DNA of 45,828 nt from DASXUG01 sp036504995 (GCA_036504995.1 DASXUG010000016.1:1-45828); one strand, 5' to 3'. Counted from the first letter of the stretch, positions 33,797 through 43,469 are shown. Notes: generated from the sequence alone by a model not told the origin. Made by a program: numbers and translations.

Positions 33797-33835
33797 TAAG
33801 ATTTGATGCGGATTAAGTGACCGCATCAAATCTTA
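33797..33835 (+). other. Perfect 15-bp stem-loop after the RND operon
   Basis: Arms TAAGATTTGATGCGG (33797-33811) and CCGCATCAAATCTTA (33821-33835) match perfectly around a 9-nt loop, 5 bp after the RND stop. There is no T-run after it, so it is not a classic intrinsic terminator. It may protect the mRNA 3' end or be a protein-binding dyad upstream of the MarR gene. Confidence 0.6.
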
Positions 33836-33943
33836 CCCTCTCTACACCCAATCAATCTGGCCTGCTCAAATTTGGCAATTACTTAAGACTACACTTTAAT
33901 TTGCTTGCATAAAATATGGTTCCATACTATCATTGTCCGTACT

Positions 33944-34447
33944 ATGTTACTACTTAAAGAATTACCGACCTCAAAAAGTCTTGAAAAGTTTGTGCGCCGC
34001 TATCCTGATGCCGACATTGCCGCTATTTCAGATTTTGTTAACTTGCTGCGCGCATGCTCTGATATTTCGACTGCGCTTGATAAGCTTTTGGCAAAACATG
34101 AGCTTTTGCAAGGGCGATGGTGGGTACTTGTGCTTTTGATGCGGCAGGATGATTTAACCTCTTCGCCAACGGATTTAGCCGAAAAAGCAGGCGTGACCAA
34201 GGCCACCATGACTGGATTTATTGATGGCTTAGTGCGAGATGGATTGGTCACGCGTTTAATGGATAGTGTTGACCGCAGAAAACTTTTGATCAAGCTCACC
34301 GAAGCAGGTCAGCAAAAATTAGATGTGGTGTTGCCTGATTATTATAAAAAAGTCAGCGCCCTGATGACTCAACTGAATAGCGATCAACGCACCAACTTGC
34401 TTGTAAGTGTGAATCTTCTGGCATCTGGTCTTGATGTTATGAAGTAA
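33944..34447 (+). CDS. MarR-family transcriptional regulator
   Basis: From the ATG at 33944 the protein has 167 residues; an in-frame TTG at 33905 would add 13 and seems less likely. The winged helix (about 65-125) has the MarR pattern SPTDLAEKAGVTKATMTGFI followed by DGLVTRLMDSVDRRKLLIKLTEAG with the D-x-R-x wing. It is followed after about 50 bp by a NodT-FUSC-DUF1656-HlyD efflux set on the same strand, whose local regulator it probably is. MarR proteins of such loci often respond to aromatic acids. That would fit an AaeAB-like pump but is inference. Confidence 0.85.
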   Translation: MLLLKELPTSKSLEKFVRRYPDADIAAISDFVNLLRACSDISTALDKLLAKHELLQGRWWVLVLLMRQDDLTSSPTDLAEKAGVTKATMTGFIDGLVRDGLVTRLMDSVDRRKLLIKLTEAGQQKLDVVLPDYYKKVSALMTQLNSDQRTNLLVSVNLLASGLDVMK

Positions 34448-34495
34448 TTAAAAAAATTTCGCCAAATTGTTTGGAACCTTACTAAATTTACAGCC

Positions 34496-35974
34496 ATGAT
34501 TAAATTAAAAAAAATTAATCACAATACTGCTCTGCAAATAGCATGCAAGATTGCTATAGGCGGCTGGCTGTTGTCCTTAGTGGGTTGTGTAAGCATGTCT
34601 GGCATCCAGCCAAAATCCCAAAGTACACCGTCAGCCACCTTGAAATCTGGCCACACTATTGATACAGCACCACACATCGAGTGGCCTGCTGTAGATTGGT
34701 GGAAGGCCTATCATGATCCGCAACTGGACACCTTAATAAACAAGGCACTACGCGATAGCCCAACCTTGCACATGGCGCAAGCTCGCGTGGGGCTGGTGCA
34801 GGCTTATGCTGATAGTGCACATGCGGCAACATTGCCGAATATCAGTGGCAATGCGTCCTCAACTTATCAACGCTTTACTGAGTTGCAGTTCATTCCACCG
34901 CCATCAGCAGGCAATTGGGATTGGGACAATAGAGTGACAGCCAACATTGCCTACGACCTTGATTTATGGGGCAGGCAAGAGAGTATATGGCATGCATCTG
35001 TCAACGAAACCAACGCAAGCAAGCTTGAGGCGCAGCAAGTTAAACTTGAGCTGGTGACTGCAATAACCAGAAGCTACATTCAGTTAGCCATGGAGTACCA
35101 GTTACATGATATTGCAGAGGAATACCTCACTGAAGTAAAACAACGTATCGCCATTAAGCAGCGCAGCGTTAAGGCTGGGCTAGGCACCCAAATGGAGGTG
35201 GTTGAAGCTGAAACGCCTTTACCGTTAGTGCACGCAAAGATTGAGGCGATTGACGAGCGTATTAAGTTGTTATGCAACCAGTTGGCGGCACTTTCTGGCG
35301 ACGGCCCAGGTGCCGGCGATAATATTAGTCGCCCCTCAATGACGCTTGAAGCAAGTGCTGGCTTACCCGATACGCTACAAGCAAACTTGATTGGACGTAG
35401 GCCAGACGTGTTGGCGCATCGCTGGCACGTGGAAGCCGCTCAAGAAAATATTGAGGGTGCTAAGAAAGCATTTTATCCAGACATAAACTTGATAGGATTT
35501 ATCGGTTTTCAAGCGCTTGGGTTTGGCCAGCTAATGAGCGGGGCTGCCAGCATAGCAGGCGCAGGCCCTGCGATTTCACTGCCGATCTTTGATGGCGGCA
35601 GACGTCGGGGTAATTTATCCGCTAAAACCGCAAGTTACGATATTGCCGTAGAAAATTACAATGCAGTGCTTATTAAAGCACTGGAAGATGTTTCTAACCA
35701 ATTGGTAATATTGCAATCTAACGACAAGCAAATCAAAGATGCTGACGCCGCATTAGCCTCTGCACAAAAAGCGCATCGTTTAGCAAAAGTAAGTTATGCC
35801 AACGGCTTAAGCAATTATCAACATGTGCTAGACGCCAATAGTATCACCCTGCACCATCAAGAGATACGTACCCAGCTACAAGCTGTCAGGTTAGATGCAT
35901 ACGCAGGCTTAATGCGTGCACTGGGCGGCGGCATGGTAGATGAGACCTCAGCTAAGGCCATGGCATTACCATGA
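34496..35974 (+). CDS. NodT-family outer membrane efflux lipoprotein (second copy)
   Basis: A 492-residue outer membrane factor with a lipoprotein signal ending SLVGC (cysteine 31). Family segments include VDWWKAYHDPQLDTLINKAL, YDLDLWGRQESIWHA and LIGRRPDVLAHRWHVEAAQE. It is clearly distinct in sequence from the NodT protein at 28100-29593 and so is not a recent duplicate. It would provide the outer membrane channel for the FUSC/HlyD pump. Its stop overlaps the FUSC gene start by 4 bp. Confidence 0.9.
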   Translation: MIKLKKINHNTALQIACKIAIGGWLLSLVGCVSMSGIQPKSQSTPSATLKSGHTIDTAPHIEWPAVDWWKAYHDPQLDTLINKALRDSPTLHMAQARVGLVQAYADSAHAATLPNISGNASSTYQRFTELQFIPPPSAGNWDWDNRVTANIAYDLDLWGRQESIWHASVNETNASKLEAQQVKLELVTAITRSYIQLAMEYQLHDIAEEYLTEVKQRIAIKQRSVKAGLGTQMEVVEAETPLPLVHAKIEAIDERIKLLCNQLAALSGDGPGAGDNISRPSMTLEASAGLPDTLQANLIGRRPDVLAHRWHVEAAQENIEGAKKAFYPDINLIGFIGFQALGFGQLMSGAASIAGAGPAISLPIFDGGRRRGNLSAKTASYDIAVENYNAVLIKALEDVSNQLVILQSNDKQIKDADAALASAQKAHRLAKVSYANGLSNYQHVLDANSITLHHQEIRTQLQAVRLDAYAGLMRALGGGMVDETSAKAMALP

Positions 35975-38136
35975 GCGTGATGAATTTAATCCGTGGCAGA
36001 AGAAGCAGGTTGTTGATTACGCTGCAAGCGGCCTCACGCGATTGGCTAAGAGAAGATGCGCCTATGCTTGGCTATCTGCTCAAAGTGCTAATGGCCAGTT
36101 TATTTGCGATGTGGCTGTCCCTCAAGTTCGAGTTAGATCAACCACGCACAGCCATGCTGACGGTGGCAATTGTGATGCAATCCCGATCTGGCATGGTATT
36201 CGCGAAAAGCTATTACCGTTTATTGGGCACACTAGTGGGCATTATTATATCGCTCATCCTGGTCGCCTTATTTGCACAAGAACGCGTGCTATTTCTACTG
36301 TGTATGGCGTTGTGGATAGGCTTATGTACCGCAGGCTCTATGGTTTATCGCAACCATCAGTCATACGGTTTTGTGTTGGCTGGTTATACCCTTTGTATTG
36401 TTGGTCTGCCCGCAGCAATTACCCCTGAGCTTAGTTTTAATATCGCTGTCACGCGCATTTCGGAAATTCTTATTGGGCTAATCAGTGCTACCTTGGTCAG
36501 TGATTTGATTTTTCCACAACGGCTGTGGGACCTTATACAAATAAAGGTCAGGCAGCGCTTCAGTGATTTTTGTGACTTGCTACGCACCAACGCGCAAAGT
36601 GCAGATACCAGCACTAACTCTAAGCAAATACTGTTACGATTTATCGGCGACATTTATAGTTTAGAGTCATTTCGTGCCTCTGCCATGATGGAGAACGATG
36701 GCGCCAAACAAAATCGTTTACGCATCAGCGAAATGAATAATGAGTTTATGGCGGCGTCCACCACCTTTCATGCGTTGGAAGAACTACTAAGACGCCAAAA
36801 GACCAACGGACACCCCGACGTAGGAAGTGCATTACTGGGCCTATATCGCGGCCTGAGCGACGCCATCAGCCTTGCTGAAAAAAGTGCACGTAATGAACAG
36901 GAAGCAGTGAGGATTGCAAATCAGCTTTGTGCGTACAGTAATAATTTCGACCTGCATCTGACCACACACCGAAGGCAGTTACCAAAGGATATCAGTGGCC
37001 GCGCCCTATTGGATTTTGAAACAGGTGCTGAGTTATTGCTGCGCCTGGCCGATGAGCTATACACATACGCCTTAACTTACTCATCACTAAGCGACAACGC
37101 AATAGAGCCTTCCTTTAAAGAGGGACTAACACCACCTAAGCTAGAAATGCACTTTGATCCACTTGCAGTCGCTTTGGCTGGCTTACGTGGCGCATTGACG
37201 CTAGGCATCATGACGGCTTTGTGGATATTGACTGATTGGCGCTCGGGGGTAGAAGCGATCACCATAGGCGTGATCACCAGCACACTTTTTGCGACATCGG
37301 CATCTCCTAACCGAACGATCAAGCAGTTTATGCTGGGTGCCATTATCGGGACGGTGTTGGCCTACCTATGCAACTTCCACTTACTCACGCAAGCGCAAGG
37401 TTTTGGGATGTTGGCTTTGGCTGTGACACCAACCATCCTACTGGCTAGCTGGATCACCACAAAACCATCAATTGCCGTGGTTGGCTCAGGGATTTTTATT
37501 GTTTTTCTGATGCATATCGGCTTTAACAGTAGCTATAACGCAAATCCTGTGACCTTTATTAATGATGCAATTGCAGATTTATTTGCCGTACTCGTTTCGA
37601 GTGTGATGTATGGCCTTATTGATATTAGTAGCAGCCAATGGTCAAGACGGAGAATTTCATCTTCATTGCGTGGGTTAATCGTCACGGCCTGTCGAAGTAC
37701 AACAGGAATGAAACGTATTCAGCTAGAAAATGCCGCTTTCGATTTAGTGCAACGTGCTGGTAGTGCGCAGCGTATCGCTGAAGAACAAGATAGACTGGTG
37801 ATCGACTGGTTGCTATCAACGCTGGAGATTGGTCACGCCGTGATTGTATTGCGCGAACTTAGCACGCAAATTACCCACCCCCACTTTTCTGAGCAATTAA
37901 TTGTGAGCCTAGCGTGCATTGTAGACCTGTATGCAGCCCCTTCGGAAAGCTTGCGCTTGAAAGCGTTAACGGCAATTGATAACGCCATTGAGAACCTCTC
38001 GACCGATAATTCGATTGCGCTGGCCATCCATGAGTCTGGGGCTGGGTTACAGCGCCAGATACTTGCGAATTTACACTTTATACATAGTGCCTTGCTGGAT
38101 GAAGAATCTGTGTTAGTAGCCAAGGAGAAAAATTAA
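35971..38136 (+). CDS. FUSC-family (AaeB-like) inner membrane efflux transporter
   Basis: A 721-residue protein of the fusaric acid resistance/AaeB family. Two hydrophobic blocks, each with about five to six helices (about 30-175 and 395-550), alternate with two soluble regions. A family-typical stretch is YLLKVLMASLFAMWLSLKFE near the start, then FRASAMMENDGAKQNRLRI in the middle. With the DUF1656 protein and an HlyD-type adaptor it forms an AaeAB-like pump for hydroxylated aromatic acids or similar compounds. It overlaps the outer membrane factor gene by 4 bp and is followed 2 bp later by the DUF1656 gene. Confidence 0.9.
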   Translation: MSVMNLIRGRRSRLLITLQAASRDWLREDAPMLGYLLKVLMASLFAMWLSLKFELDQPRTAMLTVAIVMQSRSGMVFAKSYYRLLGTLVGIIISLILVALFAQERVLFLLCMALWIGLCTAGSMVYRNHQSYGFVLAGYTLCIVGLPAAITPELSFNIAVTRISEILIGLISATLVSDLIFPQRLWDLIQIKVRQRFSDFCDLLRTNAQSADTSTNSKQILLRFIGDIYSLESFRASAMMENDGAKQNRLRISEMNNEFMAASTTFHALEELLRRQKTNGHPDVGSALLGLYRGLSDAISLAEKSARNEQEAVRIANQLCAYSNNFDLHLTTHRRQLPKDISGRALLDFETGAELLLRLADELYTYALTYSSLSDNAIEPSFKEGLTPPKLEMHFDPLAVALAGLRGALTLGIMTALWILTDWRSGVEAITIGVITSTLFATSASPNRTIKQFMLGAIIGTVLAYLCNFHLLTQAQGFGMLALAVTPTILLASWITTKPSIAVVGSGIFIVFLMHIGFNSSYNANPVTFINDAIADLFAVLVSSVMYGLIDISSSQWSRRRISSSLRGLIVTACRSTTGMKRIQLENAAFDLVQRAGSAQRIAEEQDRLVIDWLLSTLEIGHAVIVLRELSTQITHPHFSEQLIVSLACIVDLYAAPSESLRLKALTAIDNAIENLSTDNSIALAIHESGAGLQRQILANLHFIHSALLDEESVLVAKEKN

Positions 38137-38138
38137 TT

Positions 38139-38339
38139 ATGCATCGTGAAATAGCTGTTTTAGATGCACTTATTCCTACGCTCTTATTCGCCTTTTTATT
38201 GGCTTGCTGCGTCGCCTTGATGATCGACTGGTTGCTTACTCGTTATAACCTATACCGCTACGTCTGGTATCCAGCATTATTTAGATTAGCTGTATTTAGC
38301 TGTATGTTTGCCCTAGGTGGGCTTTGGATTTACGCATAG
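38139..38339 (+). CDS. DUF1656 (AaeX-like) small membrane protein
   Basis: A 66-residue protein with two membrane helices (about 10-30 and 43-64) joined by a short polar turn (TRYNLYRYVWYPALF). It is of the DUF1656/AaeX/YdhI type that is nearly always encoded between a FUSC transporter and an HlyD adaptor, as here. Its exact role is unknown; it is presumably an accessory subunit. It starts 2 bp after the FUSC stop and the adaptor start follows 8 bp after its stop. Confidence 0.85.
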   Translation: MHREIAVLDALIPTLLFAFLLACCVALMIDWLLTRYNLYRYVWYPALFRLAVFSCMFALGGLWIYA

Positions 38340-38347
38340 GATTACAT

Positions 38348-39232
38348 ATGAACAACCTTAGCAAAAAACTGATTCGACTAGCGATCACACTCTTATTAGT
38401 AGCGGCTGCCATTTATCTTGGTCACAAACTTTGGGTACGCTATATGGATTCACCGTGGACGCGCGACGGACGAGTGCGGGCAGATATTGTCAATATTGCA
38501 CCAGATGTCAGTGGCCTAGTCACCACAGTCGCGGTGCGTGATAACCAATTCGTGCATCGCGGTGATGTATTATTTACAGTGGATACCGATCATTATCGAA
38601 CCGCCGTTGTACAAGCCAAGGCCCTAGTTGAGCAGCGTAAAGTAGAGCTCACTATGAAGCGCGGTCAGGCCAAACGCCGTGCGGAAGTGGATGACCAAGT
38701 GATTTCGCAAGAAAATCGCGAAGATAGCTCACTGATTGCAACGAGCGCGAGCGCTGAATATGAAGCTGCACTGGCCCAACTTGACACAGCCAAACTGAAT
38801 TTAGCGCGCACCGTCGTGCGCTCACCTGTCGATGGCTGGGTATCAAATTTATTAGTCAGACCAGGTGACTTTGCACAAATAGGTGCGCCTAAGTTAGCCG
38901 TGATTGACCAGCACTCATTCTGGGTTTATGGCTATTTTGAGGAACATAAACTTGCTTTAATCCACATTGGCGACCCAGCGGATATGCAACTTATTGGCTC
39001 AGATCAACTATTACATGGGCATGTAGAAAGTATTGCGCGTGGTATTACTGACCGTGACAATCCAACGGATGTAAGATTGCTCGCCAATGTGAACCCGAGC
39101 TTTAATTGGGTTAGATTATCGCAACGTGTGCCGGTAAGAATTGCGCTAGACAAGTTGCCCAAAAACTTTATTTTGGTTGCGGGGATGACTTGTACCGTGA
39201 TTGTGCGTCCTCAGACGAAATCAAGCAACTAG
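38348..39232 (+). CDS. HlyD/AaeA-type periplasmic adaptor protein
   Basis: From the ATG at 38348 (AGGA 8 bp before) the protein has 294 residues; an earlier in-frame start at 38324 lies inside the preceding gene and is rejected. One membrane anchor (about 8-26) is followed by MDSPWTRDGRVRADIVNIAP, a hallmark of AaeA/EmrA-like adaptors. A short helical hairpin follows, then the second lipoyl half (RTVVRSPVDGWVSNLLVRPG) and a beta-barrel. It connects the FUSC protein to the outer membrane factor. It is the last gene of the operon and converges with truB over a 22-bp gap that contains no obvious terminator. Confidence 0.9.
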   Translation: MNNLSKKLIRLAITLLLVAAAIYLGHKLWVRYMDSPWTRDGRVRADIVNIAPDVSGLVTTVAVRDNQFVHRGDVLFTVDTDHYRTAVVQAKALVEQRKVELTMKRGQAKRRAEVDDQVISQENREDSSLIATSASAEYEAALAQLDTAKLNLARTVVRSPVDGWVSNLLVRPGDFAQIGAPKLAVIDQHSFWVYGYFEEHKLALIHIGDPADMQLIGSDQLLHGHVESIARGITDRDNPTDVRLLANVNPSFNWVRLSQRVPVRIALDKLPKNFILVAGMTCTVIVRPQTKSSN

Positions 39233-39254
39233 AGCAATTATTCTCGAGGGGGAG

Positions 39255-40160
39255 TCACTTATTTACCAACAAACGTCTAGGCGCAATATTGCCCGCTGAC
39301 GTCTGTTCGCCAATCCCAAGAAACTGCCCTTGTTCAGAGTAAATTCGGAACAGCCCTTGTTGATTCAGGCCAGACTTCCATACCTCTTGACCACGCATTA
39401 AATAAAACGCGCTGTCGGCATCGATAGTCACTTGTGGTAGATTTTCTATTGCGGCATCGGGCGTTAGTAGCAACTGATCTCTCGCCTCGACAGTCATGGA
39501 CTCTAGGGATTCAATCGTATGCGCATCCTGTAAATCAAAATGTGCAGTGCTAAGCCTGCGCAAACCAGCCAAATGAGCGCCGCAACCCAAAGCTGCGCCA
39601 ATATCTTCGGCCAAGGTACGAATATAAGTGCCTTTGCTGCAGACAACCGTGAGGTCTAAAAGATCATTATTGAGACTGTGCAACTGGATATCAAAGATGG
39701 TCACATCACGCGCCGCACGCTCCAACTCCACGCCAGCTCTCGCATATTCATAAAGCGCTTTGCCTTCATGTTTTAATGCAGAATACATAGGGGGGACTTG
39801 CTTAATCTCACCAATAAACTGCGTAAGTGTCGCCTGCACTTCGGCCAAAGTCACGTTGACAGGATGCGTAGTGAGTACTTCGCCTTCGGCATCGGCCGTG
39901 GTGGTAGTCGCGCCAAGTTTGATTAAGGCACGGTAGCTTTTATCTGCATCTAGCAAAAAATGCGAGAACTTGGTTGCTTCACCAAAACAAATGGGTAGCA
40001 GCCCAGTTGCAAGCGGATCCAAGCTACCAGTATGACCAGCTTTAGCGGCCTGATAGAGTCGTTTAACAATTTGCAGCGCTTGATTGGATGAAATGCCTAG
40101 GGGCTTATCGAGTAGCAGAACGCCACTCATTTCGCGTTTGATTCTTTTGAATTGCGCCAT
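39255..40160 (-). CDS. truB: tRNA pseudouridine(55) synthase
   Basis: A 301-residue enzyme that makes pseudouridine 55 in the T-loop of tRNAs. The catalytic aspartate is Asp48 in GHTGSLDPLATGLLP. Other landmarks are LLLDKPLGISSNQAL and the C-terminal PUA-like domain (about 240-300). It lies downstream of rbfA with a 41-bp gap. In most proteobacteria rpsO follows truB directly; here the next gene on this strand is 12 kb away. Confidence 0.96.
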   Translation of the reverse strand: MAQFKRIKREMSGVLLLDKPLGISSNQALQIVKRLYQAAKAGHTGSLDPLATGLLPICFGEATKFSHFLLDADKSYRALIKLGATTTTADAEGEVLTTHPVNVTLAEVQATLTQFIGEIKQVPPMYSALKHEGKALYEYARAGVELERAARDVTIFDIQLHSLNNDLLDLTVVCSKGTYIRTLAEDIGAALGCGAHLAGLRRLSTAHFDLQDAHTIESLESMTVEARDQLLLTPDAAIENLPQVTIDADSAFYLMRGQEVWKSGLNQQGLFRIYSEQGQFLGIGEQTSAGNIAPRRLLVNK

Positions 40161-40201
40161 GATGCGGCTTAACTATTCCTACTTATGCCTACTTTTGAGG
40201 T

Positions 40202-40555
40202 TTATTCTTTGGGGGTATCGGATAGTGCGTCATCAATCAACCGCGCCATTTTCATGCCCTGGTCAATCGATGCATCATACACAAAATGCAGCTGAGGTAC
40301 GGTGCGCAATAACATGCGTTTAGCCAATTGCGTACGTAAAAACCCCGCAGATTTTTCTAGGCCTTCTTGTAATTCTTTTGTGCCTTGTTTTGCACTGTAA
40401 AAAATCTTGGCGTGCGCCATGTCGCCCGTGACTTCAACTTCCGTCACAGTGACCATACCCACGCGCGGATCTTTTACTTCAAATTGCAGCAAATCTGCCA
40501 ACTCGCGCTGCATTTGCTCAGCAACGCGAACGCTACGTGAAAAGTCTTTTGCCAT
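40202..40555 (-). CDS. rbfA: 30S ribosome-binding factor A
   Basis: A 117-residue KH-like protein (SVRVAEQMQRELADLLQFEV; VTVTEVEVTGDMAHAKIFYS) that helps mature the 5' end of 16S rRNA and acts in cold adaptation. The length is typical. It follows infB after 127 bp, an unusually long gap within this operon that holds an imperfect stem-loop. truB follows downstream. Confidence 0.94.
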   Translation of the reverse strand: MAKDFSRSVRVAEQMQRELADLLQFEVKDPRVGMVTVTEVEVTGDMAHAKIFYSAKQGTKELQEGLEKSAGFLRTQLAKRMLLRTVPQLHFVYDASIDQGMKMARLIDDALSDTPKE

Positions 40556-40595
40556 ATATTTCCTATAGTTTCAAAAGCCTAAATGAGACTAGGCG

Positions 40596-40654
40596 CAAAA
40601 TCGAAAATGGAGCGCAGCATATTGCGTATATGTAAGCGATGATTTTTGATTTTG
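40596..40654. repeat. Imperfect long stem-loop in the infB-rbfA gap
   Basis: Arms CAAAATCGAAAAT (40596-40608) and ATTTTTGATTTTG (40642-40654) pair with one mismatch. The loop contains a second short dyad (CATAT-TGCGT-ATATG). It has no terminator T-run in either direction. It may be an RNA-processing site between infB and rbfA or a dispersed repeat. Confidence 0.45.
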
Positions 40655-40682
40655 TAACAACGTATCATAACGGCATTTGAAG

Positions 40683-43469
40683 CTATAAAGTACGTGCAAC
40701 TTCAACAACTTCAAAGACTTCCAACATATCACCTACTTCAATATCATTGAAGTTTTTCAGTGATAAGCCGCATTCAAAGTTATTTTTAACTTCTTTAACG
40801 TCATCTTTAAAGCGTTTCAATGAGTCGAGTTCGCCTGTGTGTATCACCACGTCTTTACGCAATACGCGTACGCTTGAGGTACGTTTAATCAGACCATCAA
40901 CCACGTAACAACCTGCCACAGAACCAATCTTAGAAATACGGAATACTTCACGAATCTCAACCAGACCAATCACGCTTTCTTTCTTCTCTGGTGACAACAT
41001 ACCACCCAAGGCTGCTTTTACTTCGTCTACAGCTTCGTAAATAATATTGTAGTAACGCACATCCACGCCAGCTGATTCAATCAACTTACGCGCACCAGCA
41101 TCTGCACGCACGTTAAAGCCTATCAATACTGCTTTAGAAGCTACGCTCAGGTTTACATCTGACTCGCTAATTGCGCCTACACCAGTATGGATAATGTTTA
41201 CTTTCACTTCATCCGTAGAGAGTTTTTGTAAAGAGGTTGCCAACGCTTCGTAAGAACCTTGAACATCTGATTTAATAATGAGCGCCAGCGTTTTAACTTC
41301 GCCTTCACCCATGTTTTCAAACAGATTTTCCATCTTAGCGGCTTGCTGTCTGGCTAGTTTTACATCACGGAACTTACCTTGACGGAACAGCGCGATTTCA
41401 CGCGCTTTACGCTCATCATTCAACACAATCACTTCTTCGCCAGCACTCGGTACATCTGACAAACCAAGAATTTCTACTGGGATAGACGGACCTGCTTCTT
41501 TAATATCGTTACCAGCCTCATCCAGCATCGCTCTTACACGACCAAATGCGCTACCTGCCAGTATCATATCGCCACGTTTCAATGTACCTGATTGGATCAG
41601 AATTGTTGATACAGGACCGCGACCTTTATCTAAGCGCCCTTCAATCACCAAGCCTTTAGCTGGCGTATTTTTAGGGGCTTGTAACTCTAACACTTCAGAC
41701 TGGAGCAAGACGGCTTCCAGTAACGCATCAATGCCGTGACCCGTTTTTGCTGAAACTTCAACAAACATGGCATCACCGCCGTATTCTTCTGGAATCACTT
41801 CTTGCGCTACCAACTCTTGTTTCACGCGCTCAGGGCTTGCACCTTGTTTATCAATCTTGTTAATCGCCACCACTAAAGGTACATTACCCGCTTTCGCATG
41901 GTGAATCGCCTCTATCGTCTGAGGCATCACGCCGTCGTCTGCAGCAACAACCAGAATCACCACGTCAGTGGCTTTAGCGCCACGCGCACGCATCGCGGTA
42001 AAAGCCTCATGGCCTGGAGTATCTAAAAACGTGACCATACCACGCGGGGTTTCCACATGGTAAGCACCGATGTGTTGTGTAATGCCGCCCGCTTCACCTG
42101 ACGCAACACGTGTACGGCGAATATAGTCCAGCAATGACGTTTTACCATGGTCAACGTGACCCATCACGGTAACCACAGGAGGACGCGTCTCTAACACTGC
42201 TTCGGCGTGCTCAGCTTCTTCTAAGAAGGTTTCAGGGTCATTCGCTGCTGCTGCTTTAGCCGTGTGACCCATCTCCTCAACGATAATAATCGCTGTTTCT
42301 TGATCAAGCACTTGGTTAATGGTTACCATCATGCCCATTTTCATAAGCGCCTTAATCACTTCACTCGCTTTAACCGCCATTTTATGGGCAAGATCCGCAA
42401 CTGAAATAGTTTCTGGCACTAACACTTCATGAATGATAGGCTCAGTCGGTGCATTAAATGCATGTTGCTGATCCTCATCATGACCTTTGTGAGATTTTTT
42501 ACCTTTAGGTGCACGCCAGCCTTGCCCCGCCGTAGTATCACCGCGAGTTTTAAGGCCACGTTTTTTATTCTCGGCATCAGCCCATTCTTTATTGTTTTTA
42601 TTACCTTTTTTGGCTGTTTTATCTTCAGGCTTAGCACCCTCTTTAGCCGCTGGCTTATGTAGCGTACCCTCAGATAATTTTGCGGCAGCTGCGGCGGCGG
42701 CCGCTGCATCTGCAACTTTTTTCGCCTCTTCTTCTTGGCGTTTTTGAATTAATGCTTGTTTTTTACGCAACTCTTCAGTTTGAATCGCCATCAGCGCAGC
42801 ATGACGCTTAGCCTCAGCCTCACGCTGTGCCATTTGTTCTGGGCTAATATGTGATTTGACTGGTACTTTAATTTGGGTTTGCGTAGCTTGCGTCTGCACA
42901 GCTGCGGCAACTGGTTGCTGAACAGGCGCAGGCTCTTGTGGCGCACTGACCACAGGCTCAATCACCTCTACAATTGGCGCTTCTACAACAGGCACAACTT
43001 CAACCTCAGGCAATGCCTCAACAACTTCAGCTTCAACATGCTCGGTTCTGGAGACTTCTTCATGAGCCTCTACCTCAGCCACCTCTACTTTAACCTCAGT
43101 CTCTTGCTCAGCAATTGACTGCATAGGCTGTTGTACTTGTTCAGCCGCATCTTCGGTTTCAGTTTCCGATGGATCCATACGCATTAAGACACGTTTTTTG
43201 CGCACTTCAACCTGAATAGTTCTGGCTTTACCTGAGCTGTCGGTTTTCTTAATTTCAGTATTTTGCTTACGCGTGAGTGTAATTTTATTTTTAGGTGCTT
43301 CTCCACCATGCTCTTTACGCAAGTATTCTAGTAATGAAGTTTTATCTTGCTCAGTCAACTGGTCACTTGAGGTCGCTTTATTTACGCCAGCGCTCTTTAA
43401 CTGTTCAAGCAAAAGCTCTGCCGGCAACCCTAACTCACTGGCAAATTGTGCTACGCTTGTTTGTCCCAT
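40683..43469 (-). CDS. infB: Translation initiation factor IF-2
   Basis: A 928-residue GTPase. An N-terminal IF2_N domain (about 1-52, MGQTSVAQFASELGLPAELL) is followed by a long, low-complexity Glu/Val/Pro/Ala/Lys-rich linker (about 90-330) and a second IF2_N-like segment (near 350-400). The G domain has GHVDHGKT at 437-444, DTPGHEAF and NKID. Domains II to IV end the protein and bind fMet-tRNA and the ribosome. The first residues match the normal long form; internal starts for shorter isoforms, known in E. coli, are possible but not identified. It lies between nusA and rbfA, as usual. Confidence 0.97.
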   Translation of the reverse strand: MGQTSVAQFASELGLPAELLLEQLKSAGVNKATSSDQLTEQDKTSLLEYLRKEHGGEAPKNKITLTRKQNTEIKKTDSSGKARTIQVEVRKKRVLMRMDPSETETEDAAEQVQQPMQSIAEQETEVKVEVAEVEAHEEVSRTEHVEAEVVEALPEVEVVPVVEAPIVEVIEPVVSAPQEPAPVQQPVAAAVQTQATQTQIKVPVKSHISPEQMAQREAEAKRHAALMAIQTEELRKKQALIQKRQEEEAKKVADAAAAAAAAAKLSEGTLHKPAAKEGAKPEDKTAKKGNKNNKEWADAENKKRGLKTRGDTTAGQGWRAPKGKKSHKGHDEDQQHAFNAPTEPIIHEVLVPETISVADLAHKMAVKASEVIKALMKMGMMVTINQVLDQETAIIIVEEMGHTAKAAAANDPETFLEEAEHAEAVLETRPPVVTVMGHVDHGKTSLLDYIRRTRVASGEAGGITQHIGAYHVETPRGMVTFLDTPGHEAFTAMRARGAKATDVVILVVAADDGVMPQTIEAIHHAKAGNVPLVVAINKIDKQGASPERVKQELVAQEVIPEEYGGDAMFVEVSAKTGHGIDALLEAVLLQSEVLELQAPKNTPAKGLVIEGRLDKGRGPVSTILIQSGTLKRGDMILAGSAFGRVRAMLDEAGNDIKEAGPSIPVEILGLSDVPSAGEEVIVLNDERKAREIALFRQGKFRDVKLARQQAAKMENLFENMGEGEVKTLALIIKSDVQGSYEALATSLQKLSTDEVKVNIIHTGVGAISESDVNLSVASKAVLIGFNVRADAGARKLIESAGVDVRYYNIIYEAVDEVKAALGGMLSPEKKESVIGLVEIREVFRISKIGSVAGCYVVDGLIKRTSSVRVLRKDVVIHTGELDSLKRFKDDVKEVKNNFECGLSLKNFNDIEVGDMLEVFEVVEVARTL

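Noticed and set aside
28100..35974. Recent duplication of the NodT outer membrane factor genes
   Set aside because: The two proteins share only family motifs; their sequences and flanking genes differ, so they are separate family members.
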